Source: Nocardia brasiliensis ATCC 700358 (GTDB taxonomy: Bacteria > Actinomycetota > Actinomycetes > Mycobacteriales > Mycobacteriaceae). From it: a stretch of 64,000 nt of DNA. Positions within the stretch are counted from its first letter, which is position 1; every line of letters starts with the position of its first letter. A program made the position numbers and the translations under genes. This document shows positions 56,301 through 63,611 of this stretch, piece after piece. The stretch spans positions 806,001-870,000 of the forward strand of contig NC_018681.1 in assembly GCF_000250675.2 (NCBI RefSeq). Direction: 5' to 3'. The notes beneath the pieces were generated by a model. The model searched no databases. It was not told where the DNA came from and saw only the letters and a list, made by a program, of their open reading frames with translations.

Positions 56301-56579
56301 CGGTGTGGCGGTGACCAGCACCGTCGCCGGGCTGCGCGGCGCGCGGCCCGGTTCGAGGAGCCGCCGCAGTTCTGCGACGAACGTCTGGAGCGCACCCACC
56401 GCGCCCCGCGGCGGGTGCTCCCACAGGTCATCGATCAGCTGATCCGTGGTGACCATGCGCCCGTGCGCGACGAGCAGCCGGGCGAGCACGGCCCGATGCC
56501 GCGGGCCCTTCAGCGGTAACGGTTCGCCCGCCCGCTCGGCGCCGATGGGGCCGAGCACGCGGAAGCTGAGCCGCGTCAC
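53325..56579 (-). CDS. SARP/BTAD regulator with AAA ATPase and TPR-like C-terminus
   Basis: The protein has 1084 residues (GTG at 56579). An N-terminal OmpR-like winged helix (FRVLGPIGAERAGEPLPLKG; VTTDQLIDDLWEHPP) is followed by a BTAD domain (about 100-250; RLDGLRQLAAEHRAAALIDL), an ATPase domain (Walker A GEAGSGKSS near 300, Walker B VLLVFDDLHNAG), and a long helical C-terminus. This is the AfsR/large-SARP layout, which activates secondary or catabolic genes. It diverges from the alpha/beta hydrolase at 56683 across about 100 bp, the likely target. Confidence 0.9.
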   Translation of the reverse strand: MTRLSFRVLGPIGAERAGEPLPLKGPRHRAVLARLLVAHGRMVTTDQLIDDLWEHPPRGAVGALQTFVAELRRLLEPGRAPRSPATVLVTATPGYALRADTVDADDFGAAVGRAAELLAAGDSADALTTLDGALALWHGPAYAEFAEQGWARAEIDRLDGLRQLAAEHRAAALIDLARPAEAVSGLHALLAAHPLREHAWQLLALALYRSGRQSDALAALRHVRGLLRTELGADPGPGLQQLEADILAHAPQLRPAPATIRTPSPGTGFLGRKAEIDTLRNAAAVVRRRGVTHLALLSGEAGSGKSSLAETLSSLLADAGWRVALGENPADTGVPPGWAWTRIRAALADSRSDPDLAASKDENGPAPMESETDRSRPAFAGADPVEARFLFHRAAAAELADVARRAPVLLVFDDLHNAGAETLDLLAALTTSRTAGPVLVLATYRSTEIGTELTALLGKVAPTEPVRIYLGGLSEADTVALVREIAGPEVADSHGSRIHRRSNGNPFFVRELARLLRDEGTTAFDAVPAGVRAVIRHRMAALPPATQTVVQQAAVLGADIDREVLLEVFGDAESALDALDQAITVGLLTELPDGSLRFTHELVRDTVYHEISGPRRAPWHGEIGSLLEKTGTTDVSVLAHHFIRAQSRATAASAAAYASAAARAAEQGFALAEAVRLWRAALAAFDRSPTPDLSAQLAATTGLARVLAITGALDEARTFRRLAITRAEQRGDPALTAEILSAFDIPAVWTTNDDPELAGHIVAAAERALTGLPAERRELRARLCTTLALELRGTTDDRGVRAAAAAERIARELDDPALLAFALNGRFMHTFQRTGLSPERGRIGDELVALGGAHRLISFEVLGHLIALQSSCATADLRAAADHAAAADRLATEYELPMVGVFTEWFAALRTALTGSPAQAEAAYRAAAESLGGSGMPGVERGLLPLALCCLRLRHGLPIDPTATEQYGPYEPWIRPIALLDSGLHEEATSALLATPDSPHDLLYELRTCLTARAALALGEEVTMLRCYDQLLPAATELAGAGSGMVTLEPVAHYLANLATALGRPATEHQRQARVLAGRIQQQT

Positions 56580-56682
56580 GCGACCGGTCCGGCGACGGCC
56601 GCGCTCAGTCGACGCTGATTCGGTGCTGAGCGCGGGCGCAAAGACTGTCCGGCGTCACCAGCGACCATCGGAAGGACACCTC

Positions 56683-57558
56683 ATGACATCGGAGATTACC
56701 GGATTCGACTACCGCCGCATCGCCGTCGGCGACGGGGTCGAACTCAACGTCGCGGTGGGCGGTGCGGGCCGTCCGATCGTGCTGCTGCACGGCTTCCCGC
56801 AGACCCACCTGATGTGGCGGCACGTCGCGGCCGACCTGGCGGCCGATCACACCGTCATCTGCCCTGACCTGCGCGGTTACGGCGACAGCGACAAGCCGGC
56901 CGAGACCGGCGGCGTGTACTCGAAGCGCACCATGGCCGCGGATGTCGTCGCCGTGGCCCGGGCGCTCGGCCACGAACGATTCGCGGTGGCGGGGCACGAC
57001 CGCGGCGCGTTCGTCGCCATCCGGGCCGGTCTGGATCACCCCGAGGCCGTCACCCACCTCGCCTCGCTCGACGTGCTGCCGCTGCTCGACACGTGGGACG
57101 TCATGCACGGGGTGACGGCCGCGGTCGGGTTCCATCTCTTTCTGATGGCGCAGCCGCCGGGCCTGCCCGAGGCGATGATCGCCGCCACGTCCGACGACTT
57201 CTTCGGGTACTTCCTCGATGCGTGGACGCGGGATCCGGCCGCCATCCCGCCGGCGATCCGCGAGGTCTATCTGCGTGCGTGCGCGGCGGCGGTGCCCAGC
57301 ATCGTCGCCGACTATCGGGCTTCGGCCGGCATCGACCTCGAACACGATCGCGCCGATCGTGCCGCGGGCAACCTGCTCCGTATGCCGGTGGCGGTCCTGC
57401 AACAGGATTGGGGCGCTGCGCTCGGCTTCGACGCCGAAGCACTGTGGCGCGCTTGGGCTCCCGACCTGCAGCACACCACCGTGAGCTGCGGTCACTTCAT
57501 GGCCGAAGAGTCGCCGGCCACCGTCACCGCGGCCCTGCGCGCGTTGCTGACCCGCTGA
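56683..57558 (+). CDS. Alpha/beta hydrolase, haloacetate-dehalogenase/epoxide-hydrolase-like
   Basis: The protein has 291 residues with GGAAGGA before the ATG. Oxyanion HGFPQTHLMW, DLRGYGDSDKP, nucleophile Asp in AGHDRGAFVAIRAGLDHP, and catalytic His in SCGHFMAEE. Compared by memory with fluoroacetate dehalogenase (HDRGAR; HWSFLAQP), the second Arg is Phe and the halide-binding Trp is Leu (FHLFLMAQP), so dehalogenation is doubtful; an epoxide hydrolase or other ester-type reaction is possible. It ends in a strong terminator. Confidence 0.85.
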   Translation: MTSEITGFDYRRIAVGDGVELNVAVGGAGRPIVLLHGFPQTHLMWRHVAADLAADHTVICPDLRGYGDSDKPAETGGVYSKRTMAADVVAVARALGHERFAVAGHDRGAFVAIRAGLDHPEAVTHLASLDVLPLLDTWDVMHGVTAAVGFHLFLMAQPPGLPEAMIAATSDDFFGYFLDAWTRDPAAIPPAIREVYLRACAAAVPSIVADYRASAGIDLEHDRADRAAGNLLRMPVAVLQQDWGAALGFDAEALWRAWAPDLQHTTVSCGHFMAEESPATVTAALRALLTR

Positions 57559-57562
57559 CCCG

Positions 57563-57597
57563 CGGCGAGGTCCGCGCGCCGGGCGCGGACCTCGCCG
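57563..57597. terminator. Strong bidirectional terminator
   Basis: A perfect 15-bp stem (CGGCGAGGTCCGCGC and its complement) with a 5-base loop lies between the convergent hydrolase and membrane-protein genes, 5 bp from each stop. Confidence 0.85.
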
Positions 57598-57601
57598 GGC
57601 A

Positions 57602-58963
57602 CTAGAGGAAATCGAACAGCGGCGGGAACACCAGCACCACGACCCAGGCCCAGATGAGGTACACCGCAAGGTATCTCGTCTGCCAGCGTTCCAGTCGCGC
57701 GAACGTCTGCTTGCGCCGCAGGAACCCGAACAGCAGCCAGGCCGACCAGGCGAGGTTGGTCAGCAGGATGACGTTCTCGCCGAGCGCCGCGATCTTGTTG
57801 GGGGTGGAACCGTATTCGGTGATGCGGCCGGTGATGGCGGCGAGCACCAGCACATCGATGATCAAGGCACTGACCACCAACGCCAATTGCAGCCTGTCGA
57901 ACAATCCCGGCGCGGCTTCGGGATCCCGGGCGGAGATGGCGTAGAGCAGCAACCCGAGCACGACGACCAACAGCAGGTCGAACAGGATCAGCACGTCGCG
58001 ATCCACATCGATCCCGGTGCTGCTCAACCCGATTCCGATCAGCAGCGCCAGCAGCGCGACCGTGAACAGCGGCGTGAACACCCTGGTGAGCACCGGCGCC
58101 ATGTTCTCGACCACGCTCTGCTTCGCCTCCACCAGCCAGGCCGCGACGACGACCGCGGCGACGGCGCCGCACGGCATCAGCCACATCGAGACGAAGTCCT
58201 CGGCGTCGACACCGATGGCGTTGAAAGTGCCGACGGTGAACGCCGTCAGCACGCCACCGCCCAGCGCGATGAGCACGAAGTAGACGAACCATTCGCCGGT
58301 GAAGCGGATGAAATCCATTCGCCTGCGGTCCGACCGCCAGTCGCCGCCCATATACGCGACGCCGGTCACCAGCCACAGTGCCAGCGGCAGGTGAATGGCG
58401 GTGAGTACCAACGACTGTGACGAACTGTCCAACGGATAGGCGTTCGCGCCGACCGCGCCGATCACGAACACCAGTGCCAGTACCGCGACGATGCGCGGAT
58501 CGAGCCGGCGCCGGATCGCGAAATACGCTGCGAGCGGCGCGAGTCCGAACAGCGCGATATTTCTGGCATAGAGTTCCGGGTTCTCGTCGAAGCCCGCGCC
58601 GAACAGGGACGGCACTTTGATGGCGACCGCGGCGGCCGCCGCGCACCCCACCATGGTGAGCAGTGTCGTCCGGTCTCCCGTCGCGGTCGGTGAGTCCGAA
58701 TCAGGCGTCAGCACAAGCTGTTTCCACAATCGCCCCGAGTGCTCGCGGGCGAATTCCCGGGACAGTTCGTCTTGGCTGCCCATCCGCTTCACCGCGACGA
58801 GGAATCCTTCGTCCGGTTTCAGGCCGAGACCGGTCAGCTCGGTGATGGTGCTGCGCAGGTGGTCTTCCAGCTCGTCGGTGTCGGTCGTGGCCACCGCCCG
58901 CCTGCGCCGCATGTAGCCGCGCCACTGCGCGATCTGCGCTTCGAGTTCGCTGTCCGCGCTCAT
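57602..58963 (-). CDS. Large membrane protein with permease-prefix-like N-terminus
   Basis: The protein has 453 residues from the ATG at 58963. The cytoplasmic N-terminus (about 1-95) has LEAQIAQWRGYMRRRRAV, ELEDHLRSTITELTGLGLKPDEGFLVAVKRMG (in parts), a helical pattern like the permease-prefix domains that accompany PadR regulators. About ten membrane helices follow (e.g. VVLGLLLYAIS, FVLIALGGGVLTAFTVG). It starts 2 bp after the padR stop, so the two form one operon. Function is unknown. Confidence 0.8.
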   Translation of the reverse strand: MSADSELEAQIAQWRGYMRRRRAVATTDTDELEDHLRSTITELTGLGLKPDEGFLVAVKRMGSQDELSREFAREHSGRLWKQLVLTPDSDSPTATGDRTTLLTMVGCAAAAAVAIKVPSLFGAGFDENPELYARNIALFGLAPLAAYFAIRRRLDPRIVAVLALVFVIGAVGANAYPLDSSSQSLVLTAIHLPLALWLVTGVAYMGGDWRSDRRRMDFIRFTGEWFVYFVLIALGGGVLTAFTVGTFNAIGVDAEDFVSMWLMPCGAVAAVVVAAWLVEAKQSVVENMAPVLTRVFTPLFTVALLALLIGIGLSSTGIDVDRDVLILFDLLLVVVLGLLLYAISARDPEAAPGLFDRLQLALVVSALIIDVLVLAAITGRITEYGSTPNKIAALGENVILLTNLAWSAWLLFGFLRRKQTFARLERWQTRYLAVYLIWAWVVVLVFPPLFDFL

Positions 58964-58965
58964 GG

Positions 58966-59328
58966 TTACGCCTCCGCCGGACGTGCGGTCATCGGTCCCT
59001 GGGCCAGCTGCCAGATCCCGTCGAGGGCCTCGACCACCGCCGCCCACTGCCGTCGATGCTGGACCAGTTCCCGGCGTCCCTGCTCGGTGATGCGGTAGTA
59101 CTTCCGCCGTCGGCCGCCCTCGGGTGTGTCCCAGAACGATTCGATGTGCTCGATTCGTTCCAGCCGGTGTAGCAGCGGGTACAGCAACCCGTCACTCCAC
59201 TCCAGCTCCCCGCCGGACAGCTCGCTGATCTGCTTCAGGATCGCGTACCCGTAGCTCTCCTGCCGCGCCAAGATGCCCAGTACCAGCGGCGTCGCCGAGG
59301 CCGCCACCAAATCCTTGGGTATGTGCAC
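58966..59328 (-). CDS. PadR-family regulator
   Basis: The protein has 120 residues. The GTG at 59328 is chosen because AGGAGG lies 8 bases before it, while the GTG at 59337 would overlap that site. The fold is VHIPKDLVAASATPLVLGIL, SYGYAILKQISELSGGELEWSDGLLYPLLHRLE (in parts) and RRRKYYRITEQGRRELVQH. A palindrome at 59345-59361 sits just upstream. PadR proteins of this type usually repress their own operon, here including the membrane protein. Confidence 0.92.
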   Translation of the reverse strand: MHIPKDLVAASATPLVLGILARQESYGYAILKQISELSGGELEWSDGLLYPLLHRLERIEHIESFWDTPEGGRRRKYYRITEQGRRELVQHRRQWAAVVEALDGIWQLAQGPMTARPAEA

Positions 59329-59344
59329 GCCACCCACCTCCTAA

Positions 59345-59361
59345 CCCTAGATCTGCTAGGG
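59345..59361. promoter_or_regulatory. Palindrome upstream of padR, likely operator
   Basis: CCCTAG-N5-CTAGGG is a perfect inverted repeat 16 bp before the padR start, with a further CTCTAGG half-site at 59369-59375. Position and symmetry fit autoregulation by PadR. Confidence 0.65.
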
Positions 59362-59378
59362 ATAGTAGCTCTAGGTAT

Positions 59379-59412
59379 GACGCCGCGCCAGGAATTGTCC
59401 CGGCGCGGCGTC
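59379..59412 (-). terminator. Terminator after the SRPBCC gene
   Basis: GACGCCGCGCC and GGCGCGGCGTC form an 11-bp perfect stem with a 12-base loop, 10 bp beyond the stop at 59423. Confidence 0.75.
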
Positions 59413-59422
59413 GGAGGTGGGG

Positions 59423-59914
59423 TCAGGAGTGGTAGCGCAGGATGGGTTGGCCGGTGCCGGTGGTGATCAGTTGCGGCAGGCTGGTGGTGATGTAGAAGGT
59501 CCAGCCGCGCGAGCAGGACTCGAAGCATTCGGATTCGGCGTTCAGGCCCTCGTGGGTGAAGTTCAGCGTGGTGCCGCCGGGGGTGGGGACGAGGTCGAAG
59601 ACGACATGGGTGTCGGTCCACTCGTGCTGGTCATCGACGAAGGTGAGGCACGAATCCACGACGTGCCAGACCATCCGCCGGCCGGGCACGACCTCGGTGA
59701 TCCGGAATCGGCTGAAGCGGATGCCCTTCTTCTCCTTGACGGTTTCCCCCGCGTACGCGAAGTCGTCGTTGAAGATGAACTCGTCGTGCAATGCGGCGGT
59801 ATCGCCGATGATGTTCGCGTTCCACCAGCCGCGCACATCGGTGATGGCGGCGAAGACCTCGTCCGGCGTCCGGTCGACGGACATGGTGGCGGTCATGTGC
59901 TCGGTGTTCGACAT
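59423..59914 (-). CDS. SRPBCC/AHSA1-domain protein
   Basis: The protein has 163 residues. The START-like fold begins TATMSVDRTPDEVFAAITDVRGWW and has WHVVDSCLTFVDDQHEW and FDLVPTPGGTTLNFTHEGL, ending ECFESCSRGWTFYI. AHSA1/SRPBCC proteins are common partners of ECF42-type sigma factors. A promoter-like TGTCGA-N17-CGTC lies upstream (59951-59977), and the sigma factor gene starts just beyond. It probably binds a small hydrophobic ligand; the role is unknown. Confidence 0.9.
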   Translation of the reverse strand: MSNTEHMTATMSVDRTPDEVFAAITDVRGWWNANIIGDTAALHDEFIFNDDFAYAGETVKEKKGIRFSRFRITEVVPGRRMVWHVVDSCLTFVDDQHEWTDTHVVFDLVPTPGGTTLNFTHEGLNAESECFESCSRGWTFYITTSLPQLITTGTGQPILRYHS

Positions 59915-59950
59915 TGTCTTACCTCTCTTATCGGGTGGTTTCGCCCCACC

Positions 59951-59977
59951 GACGAAGGAGGTCGCGCCGGATCGACA
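59951..59977 (-). promoter_or_regulatory. Candidate ECF42 promoter for the SRPBCC gene
   Basis: Read on the minus strand, TGTCGA (59977-59972) and CGTC (59954-59951) are 17 bp apart, 37 bp before the ATG at 59914. This fits the TGTCGA / CG(A/T)C promoter recalled for characterised ECF42 sigma factors. Confidence 0.55.
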
Positions 59978-60015
59978 TCGGCGCGAAAAAAGTTCCGAAA
60001 TCTTTTGCGGCGGTC

Positions 60016-61233
60016 TCAGAGCGTGCGCAGCCGGTCGGCCAGGTAACGGCGTTCCGCGCTGGTCGGAGCCAGTTTCAGGGCCGCCTCATAGGCGATGGCG
60101 GCCTCCGCGGCGCGGCCGTCCCGGCGCAGCAGATCGGCTCTGGCGGCGGGCAGCAGGTAGTAGCCGTCCAGCCGACCGGACGCGTCGATCTCCTCGATGA
60201 GGGCGAGCCCGGCCGGGATGTCGTCCGCCATCGCCACCGCCACCGCGCGATTGAGGTCGACCACCGGTGACGGCGCCAGCCGGGCGAGTTCGCCGTAGAG
60301 CGCCGCGATCTGCGGCCAATCGGTGGCCGCCGCGTCGGGTGCGGTCGCGTGGCAGGCGGCGATCGCGGCCTGCACCTGATACGGCCCTGGTCGCCGGGCA
60401 GCCAAGGCTTCGTCCAGTGTCCGCACGCCCTCGGCGATCAGCGCGTGATCCCACCCGGACCGGTCCTGGTGTTCGAGCGTGACCAGCATTCCGTCGTCGG
60501 TGCGTTGCGCGCGCCGCGCCTCGAGCAGCAGCATCAGGGCGAGCAGTCCGCGCGCCTCCGGCTCGGTGGGCAGCAACCGGACCAGGACCCGGGTCAGGTA
60601 GATGCCCTCGGCGGTCAGTCCGCGGTGACCGTCCGCGTCGTCGTAGCCCTCGTTGAAGATCAGATAGAGCACCGCGAGGACGGCGGCGAGCCGCTGCGGG
60701 AGCAACTCCGCGGGCGGAACCCGGTACGGGATACCGGCTTCGACGATCTTGCGTTTGGCCCGGACCAGGCGCTGCGCCATCGTGGACTCGGCGGTCAGAA
60801 AGGCCTTCGCGATCTCCGCGGTGGTCAGGCCGATCAGCGTGCGCAGGGTGAGGGCGACCCGGGCCGGAAACGGCAGCGCCGGATGGCAACAGGTGAAGAT
60901 CAACCGCAACCGCTCGTCGGGCACTGCTTCCGGGTGCGGTTCGAGCGGATCCCTGGCCAGCACCGCGAGCTCGCGCACCTTCGTGGCTGTCGCGGTGTTG
61001 CGCCGGAGCCGGTCCGTCGCGCGATTGCGCGCCGTCGTGGTGAGCCAGGCCCCCGGGCGGCTCGGGATCCCGTCGCGCGGCCAGGTGGTCAGCGCCGTGG
61101 CGAACGCGTCCTGCGCGCAGTCCTCGGCGAGATCCCAGTCCCCGGTCCAGCCGATGAGCGTGGCCACCACCTGGCCCCACTCGTCGCGGTAAGCCGCGGC
61201 AACCGCGGCCCGAACTTCTTGCGGCGCAGTCAT
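60016..61233 (-). CDS. ECF42-type RNA polymerase sigma factor
   Basis: The protein has 405 residues. Sigma-2 is VAAAYRDEWGQVVATLIGWTGDWDLAEDCAQDAF (in parts), PRDGIPSRPGAWLTTTARNRATDRLRR; sigma-4 is LPFPARVALTLRTLIGLTTAEIAKAFL. The long C-terminal extension (about 190-405) is TPR-like (ARRPGPYQVQAAIAACHATAP; PAARADLLRRDGRAAEAAIAYEAAL), diagnostic of ECF42. The ATG overlaps the DGPF gene stop (ATGA). No anti-sigma gene is seen, as is usual in this group, where the extension is thought to regulate activity. Confidence 0.93.
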   Translation of the reverse strand: MTAPQEVRAAVAAAYRDEWGQVVATLIGWTGDWDLAEDCAQDAFATALTTWPRDGIPSRPGAWLTTTARNRATDRLRRNTATATKVRELAVLARDPLEPHPEAVPDERLRLIFTCCHPALPFPARVALTLRTLIGLTTAEIAKAFLTAESTMAQRLVRAKRKIVEAGIPYRVPPAELLPQRLAAVLAVLYLIFNEGYDDADGHRGLTAEGIYLTRVLVRLLPTEPEARGLLALMLLLEARRAQRTDDGMLVTLEHQDRSGWDHALIAEGVRTLDEALAARRPGPYQVQAAIAACHATAPDAAATDWPQIAALYGELARLAPSPVVDLNRAVAVAMADDIPAGLALIEEIDASGRLDGYYLLPAARADLLRRDGRAAEAAIAYEAALKLAPTSAERRYLADRLRTL

Positions 61234-61565
61234 TCCCACACGGGGCGGACCTCGATGCAGCCCCGGCTCGCGTACGGGTGCAGCGCCGCCAGTTCGATCG
61301 CCTCGTCCAGATCCGCGCATTCGATGATGTCGATGCCGCCGATGAAATCCTTCGTTTCGGCGAACGGGCCGTCGGACACCAGCGTTTCGCCCTCGCGCAC
61401 CCGCACGGTCGTCGCAGTCGCCACCGGTCGCAGCCGCGCGCCGCCCAGGCTGCGACCGCGCCGCGCGACCTCCGCCGAGAAGGCCTGATGCGCCGGATCC
61501 GCCGCGATCTCGGCCATGCTCGGCGCGGAGCTCTCGTCGTCGCAGATCAGCAACACATATTTCAT
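61230..61565 (-). CDS. YCII/DGPF-domain protein
   Basis: The protein has 111 residues. DGPF-family features are KYVLLICDDESSAPSMAEI at the N-terminus and SDGPFAETKDFIGGIDIIECADLDEAIELA (DGPFAETKD is the namesake motif). These small ferredoxin-fold proteins are encoded next to ECF42 sigma genes and may be their targets or partners. The stop overlaps the sigma factor start by 4 bases, so translation is coupled. Confidence 0.93.
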   Translation of the reverse strand: MKYVLLICDDESSAPSMAEIAADPAHQAFSAEVARRGRSLGGARLRPVATATTVRVREGETLVSDGPFAETKDFIGGIDIIECADLDEAIELAALHPYASRGCIEVRPVWE

Positions 61566-61613
61566 GTCCTCAATATGCCCGACCCGCCCGGTTCCAGCGT
61601 CGGAAGACGTGGA

Positions 61614-62201
61614 TCAATCCTCGATGGTGATCGACAGGTGCGGCTTGGCGCTGTCGCCCGGGGCGGCGACCCGATCCCAGACCGCGTCGATCAGCGGGGC
61701 CAGCAAGAGCTCGCCGAGCTGGCGCACCAGGATCGCGATCACCTGTGTGGATTCGCGCCGCCGGGTGGAGGCGAGCCCGGCCTCGCGCAGCGAAACCACT
61801 TCGGAGCGAACGAGTTCCACCAGTCGCTCCAGGAATTGTGACTGCGCGGGCTCCGGTTCGAGAAGGGCCCGGCGCAGATAGTTCACCACGGCGGGATTCT
61901 CCCGCAGCATCTCCCGCACCGCCTCGTCGCGCGCGGACGCCACCTCGGCGGGCGTGCCGCTGCCCGGAATCGAGTGCACGGCCTGATAGAAGTACTCGCC
62001 GACCAGCTGGTCCACCGCGTCGCGTAGCCCCGCTTTGGTCTTGAAATGATGCTGGACCAGGCCGAGGGTGACACCGGCCTCGGCGGCGATGGCGCGCAGC
62101 GAGACCCGGGATTCGCCGTACTGGGCGAACAGATCCATGGCCGCGTTGCGGATGCGCGCCTTGGCGGTCAGGTCATCGTTGGTTGCCCGTGGGTTCAGCA
62201 T
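61614..62201 (-). CDS. TetR-family regulator of the fatty-acid degradation operon
   Basis: The protein has 195 residues from the ATG at 62201. The DNA-binding part is RIRNAAMDLFAQYGESRVSLRAIAAEAGVTLGLVQHHFKTKAGLRDAV (in parts: SLRAIAAEAGVTLGLVQHHF). The C-terminal ligand domain is helical. It diverges from the acyl-CoA dehydrogenase/thiolase genes, and a near-perfect palindrome lies between (62333-62350). A repressor released by a fatty acyl ligand is the simplest model. Confidence 0.9.
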   Translation of the reverse strand: MLNPRATNDDLTAKARIRNAAMDLFAQYGESRVSLRAIAAEAGVTLGLVQHHFKTKAGLRDAVDQLVGEYFYQAVHSIPGSGTPAEVASARDEAVREMLRENPAVVNYLRRALLEPEPAQSQFLERLVELVRSEVVSLREAGLASTRRRESTQVIAILVRQLGELLLAPLIDAVWDRVAAPGDSAKPHLSITIED

Positions 62202-62332
62202 CAGCTCTCGGTTCGTCGACTGTCCGCAGATCTTACGTCGGGTAATGGCACCGGCTGCCCGCTCCGCCACGCGGCGGCGCGTGTGGTGTGAAGTCGGCCA
62301 CTGACATAGATGCGAGTACAACCGACAGGGTT

Positions 62333-62350
62333 ACGATACACATGTATCGT
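62333..62350. promoter_or_regulatory. Palindrome between tetR and acyl-CoA dehydrogenase, likely operator
   Basis: Arms ACGATACA and TGTATCGT are perfect with a CA centre, 60 bp before the dehydrogenase ATG. Such AT-richer symmetry in a divergent promoter region suits a TetR dimer. Confidence 0.7.
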
Positions 62351-62410
62351 GCCGGGAAACGGCTGTCGCGATGACGCAACTCCCTCGATCGGAAAGTAGA
62401 GAGAACAACG

Positions 62411-63571
62411 ATGTCCGCACTCTTCCCCGACTACCGCCCCACCTGGGAAACCGATCAGCATCGTGAACTGCGCAAGCACGCCGCCGAGTTCTTCCGCAAA
62501 GAGATCGTGCCGAACCGTGAGCGCTGGACCGAGCAGCACATGGTCGACCGCGAGTTCTGGAACCAGGCCGGTGCGGCCGGCCTGCTCGGCCTGGACCTGC
62601 CGGAGGAATTCGGCGGCGCGGGCGGCGATTTCGGCTTGCAGGCCGTGGTGCAGGAAGAGTTGGTCTACGCGCACGACAACGGCTTCGGCTTCTCGGTGCA
62701 CTCGCCGATCGTGTCGCACTACATCTACACCTACGGCAACGAAGAACAGCGTCAGCGCTGGCTGCCCGGCATCATCAGCGGCGAGTTGGTGCTGGCCATC
62801 GCCATGACCGAGCCCGGCACCGGATCTGACTTGCAATCGGTGCGCACCACCGCGATTCGCGAGGGTGATCACTACGTCATCAACGGCTCGAAGACGTTCA
62901 TTTCCAACGGCACCCACTGCGATCTGCTGGTGATCATCGCCAAGACCGATCCGTCGCAAGGCGCGGCCGGAGTCTCGCTCATCGTCGCCGAAACCAAGGA
63001 TCTGCCCGGCTTCGAACGGGGCCGGGTGCTGGCGAAAATGGGGCAGCACGCCCAGGACACCCGTGAGCTGTTCTTCTCCGATATGCGGGTGCCGGTCGCG
63101 AATCTCCTTGGCGCGCAAGAGGGCCTGGGCTTCTACCAGCTGATGGAGCAGCTCGCCCGGGAGCGGTTGATCATCGCCAGTCTGTGCTCGGCGCTGGCCG
63201 AGGCGGCGGTGCTAGAGGCGTTGCGCTACTCTAAGGAGCGCGAGGCCTTCGGGCGGCCCATCGGCAAGTTCCAGCACAACGCGTTCACCCTCGCCGAGTG
63301 CAAGACCGAGGCGCTGGCCATCAAAACCCTTGTCGACCACGCGATTCAGCAGTACATCGACGGGAAGAACGATCCGGCCACCGCGTCGATGGCCAAGCTG
63401 TTCGCGGCCGAGACCTGCGACAAGGTGGTGGATCGCTGCCTGCAGCTGTTCGGCGGCTACGGCTACATGATGGAGTACCCGATCGCCGCCATGTACACCG
63501 GTTCCCGGGTGAACCGTATCTACGGCGGCACCAGCGAAATCATGAAGGAAATCATCTCGCGGTCGCTGTGA
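62411..63571 (+). CDS. Acyl-CoA dehydrogenase (FadE20-like)
   Basis: The protein has 386 residues, equal to the recalled length of FadE20. FAD/substrate motifs are AIAMTEPGTGSDLQSV, NGSKTFISNGTHCDLL, EREAFGRPIGKFQ and LQLFGGYGYM, and the catalytic Glu is in YGGTSEIMKE near the C-terminus. It oxidises acyl-CoA to enoyl-CoA in beta-oxidation, passing electrons to ETF. It begins an operon with a thiolase 40 bp downstream, under the divergent TetR gene. Confidence 0.93.
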   Translation: MSALFPDYRPTWETDQHRELRKHAAEFFRKEIVPNRERWTEQHMVDREFWNQAGAAGLLGLDLPEEFGGAGGDFGLQAVVQEELVYAHDNGFGFSVHSPIVSHYIYTYGNEEQRQRWLPGIISGELVLAIAMTEPGTGSDLQSVRTTAIREGDHYVINGSKTFISNGTHCDLLVIIAKTDPSQGAAGVSLIVAETKDLPGFERGRVLAKMGQHAQDTRELFFSDMRVPVANLLGAQEGLGFYQLMEQLARERLIIASLCSALAEAAVLEALRYSKEREAFGRPIGKFQHNAFTLAECKTEALAIKTLVDHAIQQYIDGKNDPATASMAKLFAAETCDKVVDRCLQLFGGYGYMMEYPIAAMYTGSRVNRIYGGTSEIMKEIISRSL

Positions 63572-63611
63572 CGCGCCCCGGCTCCGCATCAGACATCGAA
63601 GGGATCTCGGC

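Noticed and set aside
61566..61636. Second TGTCGA upstream of the DGPF/sigma operon as an autoregulatory ECF42 promoter
   Set aside because: The nearest CGTC is 21 bp away rather than 17, and the -35 would lie within tetR; too weak to list as a promoter.
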